Shown here in pieces: positions 1 through 12,342 of a stretch of 64,000 nt of DNA. A program made the translations under genes and the position numbers. The notes below the pieces were generated by a model, which saw only the letters and a list, made by a program, of their open reading frames with translations, made no database searches and was not told the origin of the DNA. Source of the stretch: Symbiodinium natans. Taxonomy: Eukaryota > Sar > Dinophyceae > Suessiales > Symbiodiniaceae. Location of the stretch: the NCBI GenBank assembly GCA_905221605.1, contig CAJNDS010001813.1, positions 62,001 to 126,000 of the forward strand. Reading direction: 5' to 3'. Each line of letters starts with the position of its first letter. Position 1 is the first letter of the stretch.

Positions 1-1973
1 CAGTAAAGCGGTAAATTCTGGGTTCAACCGGCACAGGTGGGTTTTCGAGACGCAAACTCCCGATTTCCCGTAAAATTTGTAAAATAGTAAAATCGTAAAA
101 TCTGGGTCGGACCGGCGCAGGTGGGTTTTCGAGATGCAAACTCCCGAGTTCGCGTAAAATTAGTAAAATAGTAAAGTAGTAAAATAGTAAAATAGTAAAA
201 TAGTAAAATAGTAAAATAGTAAAATAGTAAAATCTGGGTCGGACCGGCACAGGTGGGTTTTAAGAGATGCAAACTGCTGAGCCCGTGGAGGAAATCCTAT
301 TAAAAGTAAAGAGAGAGGGAGGAATTTTCTCTGGATTTCGCGCGAAATCAGGAAAAGGGCAATTTCTGGGTCCAACCGGCACAGGTGGGTTTTCGAGATG
401 CAAACTCCCGATTTCCCGTAAAATTCGTAAAATAGTAAAATAGCAACATAGGAAAATCTGGGTCGGACCGGCACAGGTGGGTTTTCGAGATGCAAACTGC
501 TGAGCCTGTGGAGGAAATCCTATTAAAAGTAAAGAGACAGGGAGGAATTTTCTCTGGATTTCGCGCGAAATCAGTAAAGCGGTAATTTCTGGGTCCAACC
601 GGCACGGGTGGGTTTTCGAGATGCAAACTCCCGAGTTCCCGTAAAATTAGTAAAATAGTAAAATAGTAAAATCTGGGTCGGACCGGCACAGGTGGGTTTT
701 CGAGATGCAAACGGCTGAGCCCGTGGAGGAAATCCTTTCAAAAGTAAAGAGAGAGGGAGGAATTTTCTCTGGATTTCGCGCGAAATCAGGAAAAGGGCAA
801 TTTCTGGGTCCAACCGGCACAGGTGGGTTTTCGAGATGCAAACTCCCGATTTCCCGTAAAATAGTAAAATAGTAAACTAGTAAAATCTGGGTCGGACCGG
901 CGCAGGTGGGTTTTCGAGATGCAAACTGCTGAGCCCGTGGAGGAAATCCTATTAAAAGTAAAGAGACAGGGAGGAATTTTCTCTGGATAATAGAATCCTG
1001 GTCCGACATGCAAGGTTGGGTTTTCGAGATGCAAACTCCCGATTTCCCGTACAATTAGTAAAATAGTAAAATAGTAAAATAGTAAAATAGTAAAATAGTA
1101 AAATAGTAAAATCTGGGTCGGACCGGCACAGGTGGGTTTTCGAGATGCAAACTGCTGAGCCCGTGGAGGAAATCCTATTAAAAGTAAAGAGACAGGGAGG
1201 AATTTTCTCTGGATAGTAGAATCCTGGTCCGACATGCAAGGTTGGGTTTTCGAGATGCAAACTCCCGATTTCCCGTAAAATTAGTAAAATAGTAAAATAG
1301 TAAAATAGTAAAATAGTAAAATAGTAAAATAGTAAAATAGTAAAATAGTAAAATCTGGGTCGGACCGGCACAGGTGGGTTTTCGAGATGCTTACTGCTGA
1401 GCCCGTGGAGGAAATCCTATTAAAAGTAAAGAGACAGGGAGGAGTTTTCTCTGGATAATAGAATCCTGGTCCGACATGCAAGGTTGGGTTTTCGAGATGC
1501 AAACTCCCGATTTCCCGTAAAATTAGTAAAATAGTAAAATAGTAAAATCTGGGTCGGACCGGCACAGGTGGGTTTTCGAGATGCAAACTGCTGAGCCCGT
1601 GGAGGAAATCCTATTAAAAGTAAAGAGACAGGGAGGAATTTTCTCTGGATAGTAGAATCCTGGTCCGACATGCAAGGTTGGGTTTTCGAGATGCAAACTC
1701 CCGATTTCCCGTAAAATTAGTAAATTAGTAAAATAGTAAAATAGTAAAATAGTAAAATAGTAAAATCTGGGTGGGACCGGCACAGGTGGGTTTTCGAGAT
1801 GCAAACTGCTGAGCCCGTGGAGGAAATCCTATTAAAAGTAAAGAGACAGGGAGGAATTTTCTCTGGATAATAGAATCCTGGTCCGACATGCAAGGTTGGG
1901 TTTTCGAGATGCAAACTCCCGTTTTCCCGTAAAATTAGTAAAATAGTAAAATAGTAAAATAGTAAAATAGTAA
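1..1973 (-). repeat. Family-1 AT-rich tandem array, reverse arm
   Basis: Tandem array read here in the reverse sense: each unit contains a ccggcacaggtgggttttcg core followed by gagatgcaaact. Two unit types alternate. One is ~130 bp with a Ct-rich stretch and usually the palindrome GATTTCGCGCGAAATC (for example 334-349). The other carries a run of the 8-mer tagtaaaa in variable copy number. From about 985 onward the palindrome-bearing part is replaced in many units by a segment reading tccgacatgcaaggttgg, a variant not seen in most of the opposite arm. Long open frames cross the array in several phases because the units lack stops. They are not genes. Confidence 0.93.
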
Positions 1974-4900
1974 GTTTGCATCTCGAAAACCCACCTGTGC
2001 CGGTTGGAGCCAGAATTTACCGCTTTACTGATTTCGCGCGAAATCCAGAGAAAATTCCTCCCAGTCTCTTTACTTTTAATAGGATTTCCTCCACGGGCTC
2101 AGCAGTTTGCATCTCGAAAACCCACCTGTGCCGGTCCGACCCAGATTTTACTTTTTTACTATTTTACAAATTTTACGGGAAATCGGGAGTTTGCATCTCG
2201 AAAACCCGCCTGTGCCGGTTGGATCCAGAATCTACCGCTTTATTGATTTCGCGCGAAATCCAGAGAAAATTCCTCCCTCTCTCTTTACTTTTAATAGGAT
2301 TTCCTCCACGGGCTCAGCAGTTTGCATCTCGAAAACCCACCTGTGCCGGTCCGACCCAGATTTTTTTTTTCTATTTTCCTAATTTTTCGGGAAATCGGGA
2401 GTTTGCATCTCGAAAACCCGCCTGTGCCGGTTGGACCCAGATTTTACTACTTTACTATTTTACTATTTTACTAATTTTACAGGAAATCGGGAGTTTGCAT
2501 CTCGAAAACCCACCTGTGCCGGTTAGACCCCGAAATTACCGCTTTACTGATTTCGCGGGAAATCCAGAGAAAATTCCTCCCTCTCTTTTTACTTTTAATA
2601 GGATTTCCTCCACCGGCTCAGCAGTTTGCATCTCGAAAACCCACCTGTGCCGGTCCGACCCAGATTTTACTAATTTACTATTTTACTATTCTATTAATTT
2701 TACGGGAAATCAGGAGTTTGCATCTCGAAAACCCACCTGTGCCGGTTGGACCCAGAAATTACCGCTTTCCTGATTTCGCGCGAAATCCAGAGAACATTCC
2801 TCCCTATCTCTTTACTTTTAATAGGATTTCCTCCACGGGCTCAGCAGTTTGCATCGCGAAAAACCACCTGTGCCGGTCCGACCCAGATTTTACTATTTTA
2901 CTATTTTACTATTTTTATTAATTTTACGCGAACTCGGGAGTTTGCATCTCGAAAACCCACCTGCGCCGGTCCGACCCAGATTTTACTATTTTGCTATTTT
3001 ACTATTTTACGGGAAATCGGGAGTTTGCATCTCGAAAACCCACCTGTGCCGGTTGGACCCAGAAATTACCGCTTTCCTGATTTCGCGCGAAATCCAGAGA
3101 AAATTCCTCCCTCTCTCTTTACTTTTAATAGGATTTCCTCCACGGGCTCAGCAGTTTGCATCTCGAAAACCCACCTGTGCCGGTCCGACCCAGATTTTAC
3201 TATTTTACTATTTTACTATTTTACTATTTTACTAATTTTACGGGAACTCGGGAGTTTGCATCTCGAAAACCCACCTGTGCCGGTTGGACCCAGAAATTAT
3301 CGCTTTCCTGATTTCGCGCAAAATCCAGAGAAAATTCCTCCCTCTCTCTTTACTTTTAATAGGATTTCCTCCACGGGCTCAGCAGTTTGCATCTCGAAAA
3401 CCCACCTGTGCCGGTCCGACCCAGATTTTACTATTTTACTATTTTACTATTTTACTAATTTTACTAATTTTACGCGAACTCGGGAGTTTGCATCTCGAAA
3501 ACCCACCTGCGCCGGTCCGACCCAGATTTTACAATTTTGCTATTTTACTATTTTACGGGAAATCGGGAGTTTGCATCTCGAAAACCCACCTGTGCCGGTT
3601 GGACCCAGAAATTACCGCTTTCCTGATTTCGCGCGAAATCCAGAGAAAATTCCTCCCTCTCTCTTTACTTTTAAAAGGATTTCCTCCACGGGCTCAGCAG
3701 TTTGCATCTCGAAAACCCACCTGTGCCGGTTGGACCCAGATTTTACTATTTTACTATTTTACTAATTTTACGGGAACTCGGGAGTTTGCATCTCGAAAAC
3801 CCACCTGTGCCGGTTGGACCCAGAAATTATCGCTTTCCTGATTTCGCGCGAAATTCAGAGAAAATTCCTCCCTCTCTCTTTACTTTTAATAGGATTTCCT
3901 CCACGGGCTCAGCAGTTTGCATCTCGAAAACCCACCTGTGCCGGTCCGACCCAGATTTTACTATTTTACTATTTTACTATTTTACTATTTTACTAATTTA
4001 CGCGAACTCGGGAGTTTGCATCTCGAAAACCCACCTGCGCCGGTCCGACCCAGATTTTACTATTTTACTATTTTACTAATTTTACGGGAAGTCGGGAGTT
4101 TGCATCGCGAAAACCCACCTGTGCCGGTTGGACCCAGAATTTACCGCTTTACTGATTTCGCGCGAAATCCAGAGAAAATTCCTCCCTCTCTTTTTACTTT
4201 TAATAGGATTTCCTCCACGGGCTCAGCAGTTTGCATCTCGAAAACCCACCTGCGCCGGTCCGACCCAGATTTTGCTAATTTACTATTTTGCTAATATTAC
4301 GGGAAATCGGGAGTTTGCATGTCGAAAACCCACCTGTGCCGGTTGAACCCAGAATTTACCGCTTTACTGATTTCGCGCGAAATTTAGAGAAATTTCCTCC
4401 CTCTCTTTTTACTATTAATATGATTTCCTCCACGGGCTCAGCCGTTTGCATCTCGAAAACCCACCTGTGCCGGTCCGACCCAGATTTGACTACTTTTCTA
4501 TTTTACTATTTTCCTATTTTACTATTTTAGTAATTTTACAGGAAATCAGGAGTTTGCATCTCGAAAACCCACCTGTGCCGGTTGGAGCCAGAATTTACCG
4601 CTTTACTGATTTCGCGCGAAATCCAGAGAAAATTCCTCCCTCTCTCTTTACTTTTAATAGGATTTCCTCCACGGGCTCAGCAGTTTGCATCTCGAAAACC
4701 CACCTGTGCCGGTCCGACCCAGATTTTACTATTTTACTATTTTACTATTTTACTATTTTACTATTTTACGGGAAATCGGGCGTTTGCATCTCGAAAACCC
4801 GCCTGTGCCGGTTGGACCCAGATTTTACCGCTTTCCTGATTTCGCGCGAAATCCAGAGAAAATTCCTCCCTCTCTTTTTACTTTTAATAGGATTTCCTCC

Positions 4901-5440
4901 ACGGGCTCAGCAGTTTGCATCTCGAAAACCCACCTGTGCCGGTCCGACCCAGATTTTACTATTTCACTATTTTACTAATTTTACGAAAACTCGGGAGTCT
5001 GCATCTCGAAAACCCACCTGTGCCGGTTGGACCCAGAAATTACCGCTTTCCTGATTTCGCGCAAAATCCAGAGAAAATTCCTCCCTCTCTCTTTACTTTT
5101 AATAGGATTTCCTCCACGGGCTCAGCAGTTTGCATCTCGAAAACCCACCTGTGCCGGTCCGACCCAGATTTTACTATTTTACTATTTTACTATTTTACTA
5201 ATTTTACAGGAAATCGGGAGTTTGCATCTCGAAAACCCACCTGTGCCGGTTGGACCCCGAAATTACCGCTTTGCTGATTTCGCGGGAAGTCCAGAGAAAA
5301 TTCCTCCCTCTCTTTTTACTTTTCATAGGATTTCCTCCACCGGCTCAGCAGTTTGCATCTCGAAAACCTACCTTTGCATGTCGGACCCCAAGAAAGTTTG
5401 CATCTCGAAAACCCAACCTTGCATGTCGGACCCCCAATTT
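1974..5440 (+). repeat. Family-1 AT-rich tandem array, forward arm
   Basis: Same family as the reverse arm but read as tttgcatctcgaaaacccac followed by ctgtgccggt. The composite period is roughly 215-240 bp: a ~130-bp unit with the palindrome (for example 2030-2045 and 2245-2260) and a ~85-110-bp unit whose length varies with the number of ttttacta repeats. The last units (5365-5450) carry the tgcatgtcgg variant that is common in the reverse arm, so both outer ends of the inverted structure are enriched for the same variant. The array passes directly into array A near 5450. Frames of up to 339 codons cross it but encode only reiterated low-complexity peptide. Confidence 0.93.
2030..2045. repeat. 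16-bp perfect palindrome of family 1 (representative copy)
   Basis: GATTTCGCGCGAAATC equals its own reverse complement. It recurs once per ~130-bp unit in both arms (334-349 and 2245-2260 are further examples). Decayed copies read gatttcgcgggaaatc or gatttcgcgcaaaatc. A perfect dyad of this size could bind a dimeric protein or extrude a small cruciform. No function is shown by the sequence. Confidence 0.85.
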
Positions 5441-8400
5441 GCATGTCGGACAGAGGGATCCCCTGCAAGACGCACCTTTACAGCCCAAATTAACAGGCCT
5501 GCTTTTATTTTGACCCCCATAGAAGGACTGTAAGGTCTCAGGTCTGCTTGCTCTGCGAAAAGGTTCTATGGCCCGGGCAGGCCTGTTTTTGTTTTTCCCC
5601 ATAGCAGGGCTGTAAGGTCCCACATCTGTTTGCTATGCGAAAAGGTTCTATGACCCGAATCTGGACTTGTTTGCCCCGCTCCCCAAGATAGGCCCAAGAA
5701 GTGGCCGAAAGGCCTGGACTTGTTCGCCCCGCCCCCCAAAGATGGGCCCAAGAAGTGGCCGAAATGCCTTGCCCCGCCCCCCAAGAAACCCAAAAAGTGG
5801 CCGAAATGCCTGGACTTGTTTGCCCCGCCCCCCAAGGTGGGCCCAAGAAGTGGCCGAAAGGCCTGGACTTGTTTGCCCTGCCCCCCAAAACGGCCTGGAC
5901 TTGTCCAAGATGGACCCAAGAAGTGGCCGAAAGGTTTGTGCCCATTCCATTTGCTTATGGCACCGCCCAACCACACCCCTGCAAGACGCACCTTTACAGC
6001 CCAAATTCGCAGACCTGCGTTTATTTTTGCCCCCATAGTAGGACTGTAAGGTCCCAGGTCTGCTTGCTCTGCGAAAAGGTTCTATGGCCCGGGCAGGCCT
6101 GTTTCTGTTTTTCCCCATAGCAGGGCTGTAAGGTCCCACATCTGCTTGCTATGCGAAAAGGTTCTATGACCCGAATCTGGGTTTCAAGTTATCCCCTATA
6201 CTAGGGCAGGCCTGTTTTTGTTTTTCCTCATAGTAGGGCTGTTTGGTGTTGTGAGGAAGCAGGATTTTGCAGGGTTTTTGGCTTCGAAACAACAGCCAAC
6301 AGGTTCCTTTGTCGCTCCTTGCCCATTCCATTTGCTTATGGCACCGCCCAGAAACCCAGATTCCGGCCATAGAACCTTTTCGCAGAGCAAGCAGATGTGG
6401 GACCTTACAGCCCTGCTATGGGGAAAAACAGAAACAGGCCTCCTTTCTCGCTCCTTGCCCATTCCATTTGCTTATGGCACCGCCCAACCACACCCCTCCT
6501 TTGTCGCTCCTTGCCATTGAGGCCTTCCGACTTCTTGGGCTCATCTTGGGGGGTGGGGCAAACAAGTCCACAGGCCTTTCGGTCACTTCGGGGGGCGGGG
6601 CAAACAAGTCCAAACAGCCCTACTATGGGGAGGACTTGTTTGCCCCACCCCCCAAGATGGGCCCAAGAAGTGGCCGAAAGGGCTGGACTTGTTTGCCCCA
6701 CCCCCCAAGAAGGGCCCAAGAAGTGGCCGAAAGGCCTGGACTTCTTTGCCCCGCCCCCCAACATGGACCCAAGAAGTGGCCGAAAGGCCTGGACTTGATT
6801 GCCCCACCCCCAAGATAGGCCCAAAAAGTGGGCGGAAAGGCCTGGACTTGTTTCCCCGCCCCCCAAGATGGGCCTAAGAAGTGGCCGGAAAGGCCTGGAC
6901 TTGTTTGCCCCGCCCCCCAATATAACCCAAAAAGTGGCCGAAAGGCCTGGACTTGTTTGCCCCGCCCCTTAAGGTGGGCCCAAGAAGTGGCCGAAAGGCC
7001 TGGACTTGTCCAAGATGGACCCAAGAAGTGGCCGAAAGGCCTGTGCCCATTCCATTTGCTTATGGCATCGCCCAACCACACCCCTGCAAGACGCACCTTT
7101 ACAGCCCAAATTAACAGGCCTGCTTGTATTTTTACCCCCATAGGAGGACTGCAAGGTCCCAGGTCTGCTTGCTCTGCGAAAAGGTTCCATGGCCCGGGCA
7201 GGCCTGTTTCTGTTTTTCCCCATAGCAGGGCTGTAAGGTCCCACATCTGCTTGCTATGCGAAAAGGTTCTATGACCCGAATCTGGGTTTCAAGTTATCCC
7301 CTATACTAGGGCAGGCCTGTTTTTGTTTTTCCTCATAGTAGGGCTGTTTAGGGCACAAAGAGGGTGTTGTGAGGAAGCAGGATTTTTCATGCGAAATGCA
7401 GGGTTTTTGGCTTCGAAACAACAGCCAATAGGTTCCTTTGTCGCTCCTTGCCCATTCCATTTGCTTATGGCACCGCCCAGAAACCCAGATTCCGGCCATA
7501 GAACCTTTTCGCAGAGCAAGCAGGTGTGGGACCTTACAGCCCTGCTATGGGGAAAAACAGAAACAGGCCTCCTTTCTCGCTCCTTGCCCATTCCATTTGC
7601 TTATGGCGCCGCCCAACCATGTCGCTCCTTGCCATTGAGGCCTTCCGACTTCTTGGGCTCATCTTGGGGGGTGGGGTGGGGCAAACAAGTCCAAACAGCC
7701 CTACTATGGGGAGGACTTGTTTGCCCCACCCCCCAAGATGGGCCCAAGAAGTGGCCGAAAGGGCTGGACTTGTTTGCCCCACCCCCCAAGAAGGGCCCAA
7801 GAAGTGGCCGAAAGGCCTGGACTTGTTTGCCCCGCCCCCCGAACTGGCCGACAGGCCTGTGGACTTGTTTGCCCCGCCCCCCAAGATGAGCCCAAGAAGT
7901 GGCCGGAAGGCCTGGACTTGTTTGCCCCACCCCCCAAAAAGGGCCCAAGAAGTGGCCGAAAGGCCTGGACTTGTTTGCCCCCCCCGAAGTGGCCTTGTTT
8001 GCCCTCCCCCCAAAAAAGGCCCAAGAAGTGGCCGAAAGGCCTGGACTTCTTTGCCCTGCCCCCCAACATGGACCCAAGAAGTGGCCGAAAGGCCTGGACT
8101 TGATTGCCCCGCCCCCCAAGATAGGCCCAAAAAGTGGCGGAAAGGCCTGGACTTGTTTTCCCCACCCCCCAAGATGGGCCTAAGAAGTGGCCGGAAAGGC
8201 CTGGACTTGTTTGCCCCGCCCCCCAATATAACCCAAAAAGTGGCCGAAAGGCCTGGACTTGTTTGCCCCGCCCCTTAAGGTGGGCCCAAGAAGTGGCCGA
8301 GGCCTTTCGGCCACTTCTTGGGCCCATCTTGGGGCTGGGGCAAACAAGTCCTCCCTATAGTAGGGCTGTTTGGACCCGCCCCCCCAAGTGGCCGAAAGGC

Positions 8401-11400
8401 CTCGGACTTGTTTGCCCCGCCCCCAAGGTCCCAAGAAGTGGCCGAAAGGCCTGGACTTGTTTGCCCTGCCCCCCAAAACGGCCTGGACTTGCCCAAGATG
8501 GACCCAAGAAGTGGCCGAAAGGTCTGTGCCCATTCCATTTGCTTATGGCACCGCCCAGCCACACCCCTGCAAGACGCACCTTTACAGCCCAAATTAACAG
8601 GCCTGCTTGTATTTTTACCCCCATAGGAGGACTGTAAGGTCTCAGGTCTGCTTGCTCTGCTTTTGTTTTTCCCCATAGCAGGGCTGTAAGGTCCCACATC
8701 TGCTTGCTATGCGAAAAGGTTCTATGACCCGAATCTGGACTTGTTTGCCCCGCTCCCCAAGATAGGCCCAAGAAGTGGCCGAAAGGCCTGGACTTGTTCG
8801 CCCCGCCCCCCAAAGATGACCGAAAGGCCTTGCCCCGCCCCCCAAGAAAACCCAAAAAGTGGCCGAAAGGCCTGGACTTGTTTGCCCCGCCCCCCGAGGT
8901 GGGCCCAAGAAGTGGCCGAAAGGCCTGGACTTGTTTGCCCTGCCCCCCAAAACGGCCTGGACTTGTCCAAGATGGACCCAAGAAGTGGCCGAAAGGTCTG
9001 TGCCCATTCCATTTGCTTATGGCACCGCCCAACCACACCCCTGCAAGACGCACCTTTACAGCCCAAATTCGCAGGCCTGCTTTTATTTTTGCCCCCATAG
9101 TAGGACTGTAAGGTCCCAGGTCTGCTTGCTCTGCGAAAAGGTTCTATGGCCCGGGCAGGCCTGTTTCTGTTTTTCCTAGCAGGGCTGTAAGGTCCCACAT
9201 CTGCTTGCTATGCGAAAAGGTTCTATGACCCGAATCTGGGTTTCAAGTTATCCCCTATACTAGGGCAGGCCTGTTTTTGCTTTTCCTCATAGTAGGGCTG
9301 TTTAGGGCACAAAGAGGGTGTTGTGAGGAAGCAGGATTTTTCATGCGAAATGCAGGGTTTTTGGCTTCGAAACAACAGCCAACAGGTTCCTTTGTCGCTC
9401 CTTGCCCATTCCATTTGCTTATGGCACCGCCCAGAAACCCAGATTCCGGCCATAGAACCTTTTCGCAGAGCAAGCAGATGTGGGACCTTACAGCCCTGCT
9501 ATGGGGAAAAACAGAAACAGGCCTCTTTTCTCGCTCCTTGCCCATTCCATTTGCTTATGGCACCGCCCAACCACACCCCTCCTTTGTCGTTGCCATTGAG
9601 GCCTTCCGACTTCTTGGGCTCATCTTGGGGGGTGGGGCAAACAAGTCCACAGGCCTCGGGGCAAACAAGTCCAAACAGCCCTACTATGGGACTTGTTTGC
9701 CCCACCCCCCAAGATGGGCCCAAGAAGTGGCCGAAAGGGCTGGACTTGTTTGCCCCACCCCCCAAGAAGGGCCCAAGAAGTGGCCGAAAGGCCTGGACTT
9801 GTTTGCCCCGCCCCCCGAAGTGGCCGACAGGCCTGTGGACTTGTTTGCCCCGCCCCCCAAGAAGTGGCCGGAAGAACTGGACTTGTTTGCCCCACTCCCA
9901 AAAAGGGCCCAAGAAGTGGCCGAAAGGCCTGGACTTGTTTGCCCCCCCCGAAGTGGCCTTGTTTGCCCTCCCCCCAAAAAAGGCCCAAGAAGTGGCCGAA
10001 AGGCCTGGACTTCTTTGCCCCGCCCCCCAACATGGACCCAAGAAGTGGCCGAAAGGCCTGGACTTGATTGCCCCGCCCCCCAAGATAGGCCCAAAAAGTG
10101 GCCGAAAGGCCTGGACTTGTTTTCCCCACCCCCCAAGATGGGCCTAAGAAGTGGCCGAAAGGCCTGGACTTGTCCAAGATGGACCCAAGAAGTGGCCGAA
10201 AGGCCTGTGCCCATTCCATTTGCTTATGGCACCGCCCAACCACACCCCTGCAAGACGCACCTTTACAGCCCAAATTAACAGGCCTGCTTGTATTTTTACC
10301 GACTGTAAGGTCCCAGGTCTGCTTGCTCTGCGAAAAGGTTCTATGGCCCGGGCAGGCCTGTTTGGCTGTAAGGTCCCACATCTGCTTGCTATGCGAAAAG
10401 GTTCTATGACCCGAATCTGGACTTGTTTGCCCCGCTCCCCAAGATAGGCCCAAAAAGTGGCCGAAAGGCCTGGACTTGTTCGCCCCGCCCCCCAAAGATG
10501 GGCCCAAGAAGTGGCCGAAAGGCCTTGCCCCGCCCCCAAGGTGGGCCCAAGAAGTGGCCGAAAGGCCTGGACTTGTTTGCCCTGCCCCCCAAAACGGCCT
10601 GGACTTGTCCAAGATGGACCCAAGAAGTGGCCGAAAGGTCTGTGCCCATTCCATTTGCTTATGGCACCGCCCAACCACACCCCTGCAAGACGCACCTTTA
10701 CAGCCCAAATTCGCAGGCCTGCTTGTATTTTTGCCCCCATTGTAGGACTGCAAGGTCCCAGGTCTGCTTGCTCTGCGAAAAGGTTCTATGGCCCGGGCAG
10801 GCCTGTTTCTGTTTTACCCCATAGCAGGGCTGTAAGGTCCCACATCTGCTTGCTATGCGAAAAGGCTCTATGACCCGAATCTGGGTTTCAAGTTATCCCC
10901 ATACTAGGGCAGGCCTGTTTTTGCTTTTCCTCATAGTAGGGCTGTTTAGGGCACAAAGAGGGTGTTGTGAGGAAGCAGGATTTTTCATGCGAAATGCAGG
11001 GTTTTTGGCTTCGAAACAACAGCCAACAGGTTCCTTTGTCGCTCCTTGCCCATTCCATTTGCTTATGGCACCGCCCAGAAACCCAGATTCCGGCCATAGA
11101 ACCTTTTCGCAGAGCAAGCAGATGTGGGACCTTACAGCCATGCTATGGTGAAAAACAGAAACAGGCCTCCTTTCTCGCTCCTTGCCCATTCCATTTGCTT
11201 ATTTTGTCGCTCCTTGCCATTGAGGCCTTCCGACTTCTTGGGCTCATCTTGGGGGGTGGGGCAAACAAGTCCACAGGCCTTTCGGTCATTTCGGGGGGCG
11301 GGGCAAACAAGTCCAAACAGCCCTACTATGGGGAGGACTTGTTTGCCCCACCCCCCAAGATGGGCCCAAGAAGTGGCCGAAAGGGCTGGACTTGTTTGCC

Positions 11401-12342
11401 CCACCCCCCAAGAAGGGCCCAAGAAGTGGCCGAAAGGCCTGGACTTGTTTGCCCCGCCCCCCGAACTGACCGACAGGCCTGTGGACTTGTTTGCCCCGCC
11501 CCCCAAGATGAGCCCAAGAAGTGGCCGGAAGGCCTGGACTTGTTTGCCCCACCCCCCAAAAAGGGCCCAAGAAGTGGCCGAAAGGCCTGGACTTGTTTGC
11601 CCCCCCCGAAGTGGCCTTGTTTGCCCTCCCCCCAAAAAAGGCCCAAGAAGTGGCCGAAAGGCCTGGACTTCTTTGCCCCGCCCCCCAACATGGACCCAAG
11701 AAGTGGCCGAAAGGCCTGGACTTGATTGCCCCGCCCCAAGATAGGCCCAAAAAGTGGGCGGAAAGGCCTGGACTTGTTTCCCCGCCCCCCAAGATGGGCC
11801 TAAGAAGTGGCCGGAAAGGCCTGGTTTGCACCGCCCCTTAAGGTGGGCCCAAGAAGTGGCCGAAAGGCCTGGACTTGTCCAAGATGGACCCAAGAAGCGG
11901 CCGAAAGGCCTGTGCCCATTCCATTTGCTTATGGCACCGCCCAACCACACCCCTGCAAGACGCACCTTTACAGCCCTGCTTGTATTTTTACCCCCATAGT
12001 AGGACTGCAAGGTCCCAGGTCTGCTTGCTCTGCGAAAAGGTTTTATGGCCCGGGCAGGCCTGTTTCTGTTTTTCCCCATAGCAGGGCTGTAAGGTCCCAC
12101 ATCTGCTTGCTATGCGAAAAGGTTCTATGACCCGAATCTGGACTTGTTTGCCCCGCTCCCCAAGATAGGCCCAAGAAGTGGCCGAAAGGCCTGGACTTGT
12201 TCGCCAAGATGGGCCCAAGAAGTGGCCGAAAGGCCTTGCCCCGCCCCCCAAGAAAACCCAAAAAGTGGCCAAAAGGCCTGGACTTGTTTGCCCCGCCCCC
12301 CAAGGTAGGCCCAAGAAGTGGCCGAAAGGCCTGGACTTGTTA
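5441..12342 (+). repeat. Array A: GC-rich mosaic tandem array, mainly forward
   Basis: The dominant unit (R1) is 52 bp and includes cttgtttgccccgcccccca, agatgggcccaagaagtgg and the hairpin ggccgaaaggcc. It is interleaved with R2 (~94 bp, with cagggctgtaaggtcccaca and tgcgaaaaggttctatg), R3 (cccattccatttgcttatgg, caccgcccaaccacacccc, tgcaagacgcacc) and R4 (tttttggcttcgaaacaaca, caggttcctttgtcgctcc). R4 landmarks fall near 6271, 7408, 9359 and 11004, so a higher-order unit of ~1.1-2.0 kb is repeated. Orientation flips locally, for example 6356-6625 and 8299-8352. Many long frames cross the array in all phases. No gene is supported. Confidence 0.92.

Noticed and set aside
1976..3765. Frames of 265 and 339 codons in the family-1 array
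   Set aside because: Several overlapping phases are open and encode the repeat unit over and over, with variable microsatellite lengths shifting phase. They are a by-product of stop-poor repeats.
1..5440. CRISPR-like array
   Set aside because: The spacers between repeated phrases are themselves repeated and the context is eukaryotic.
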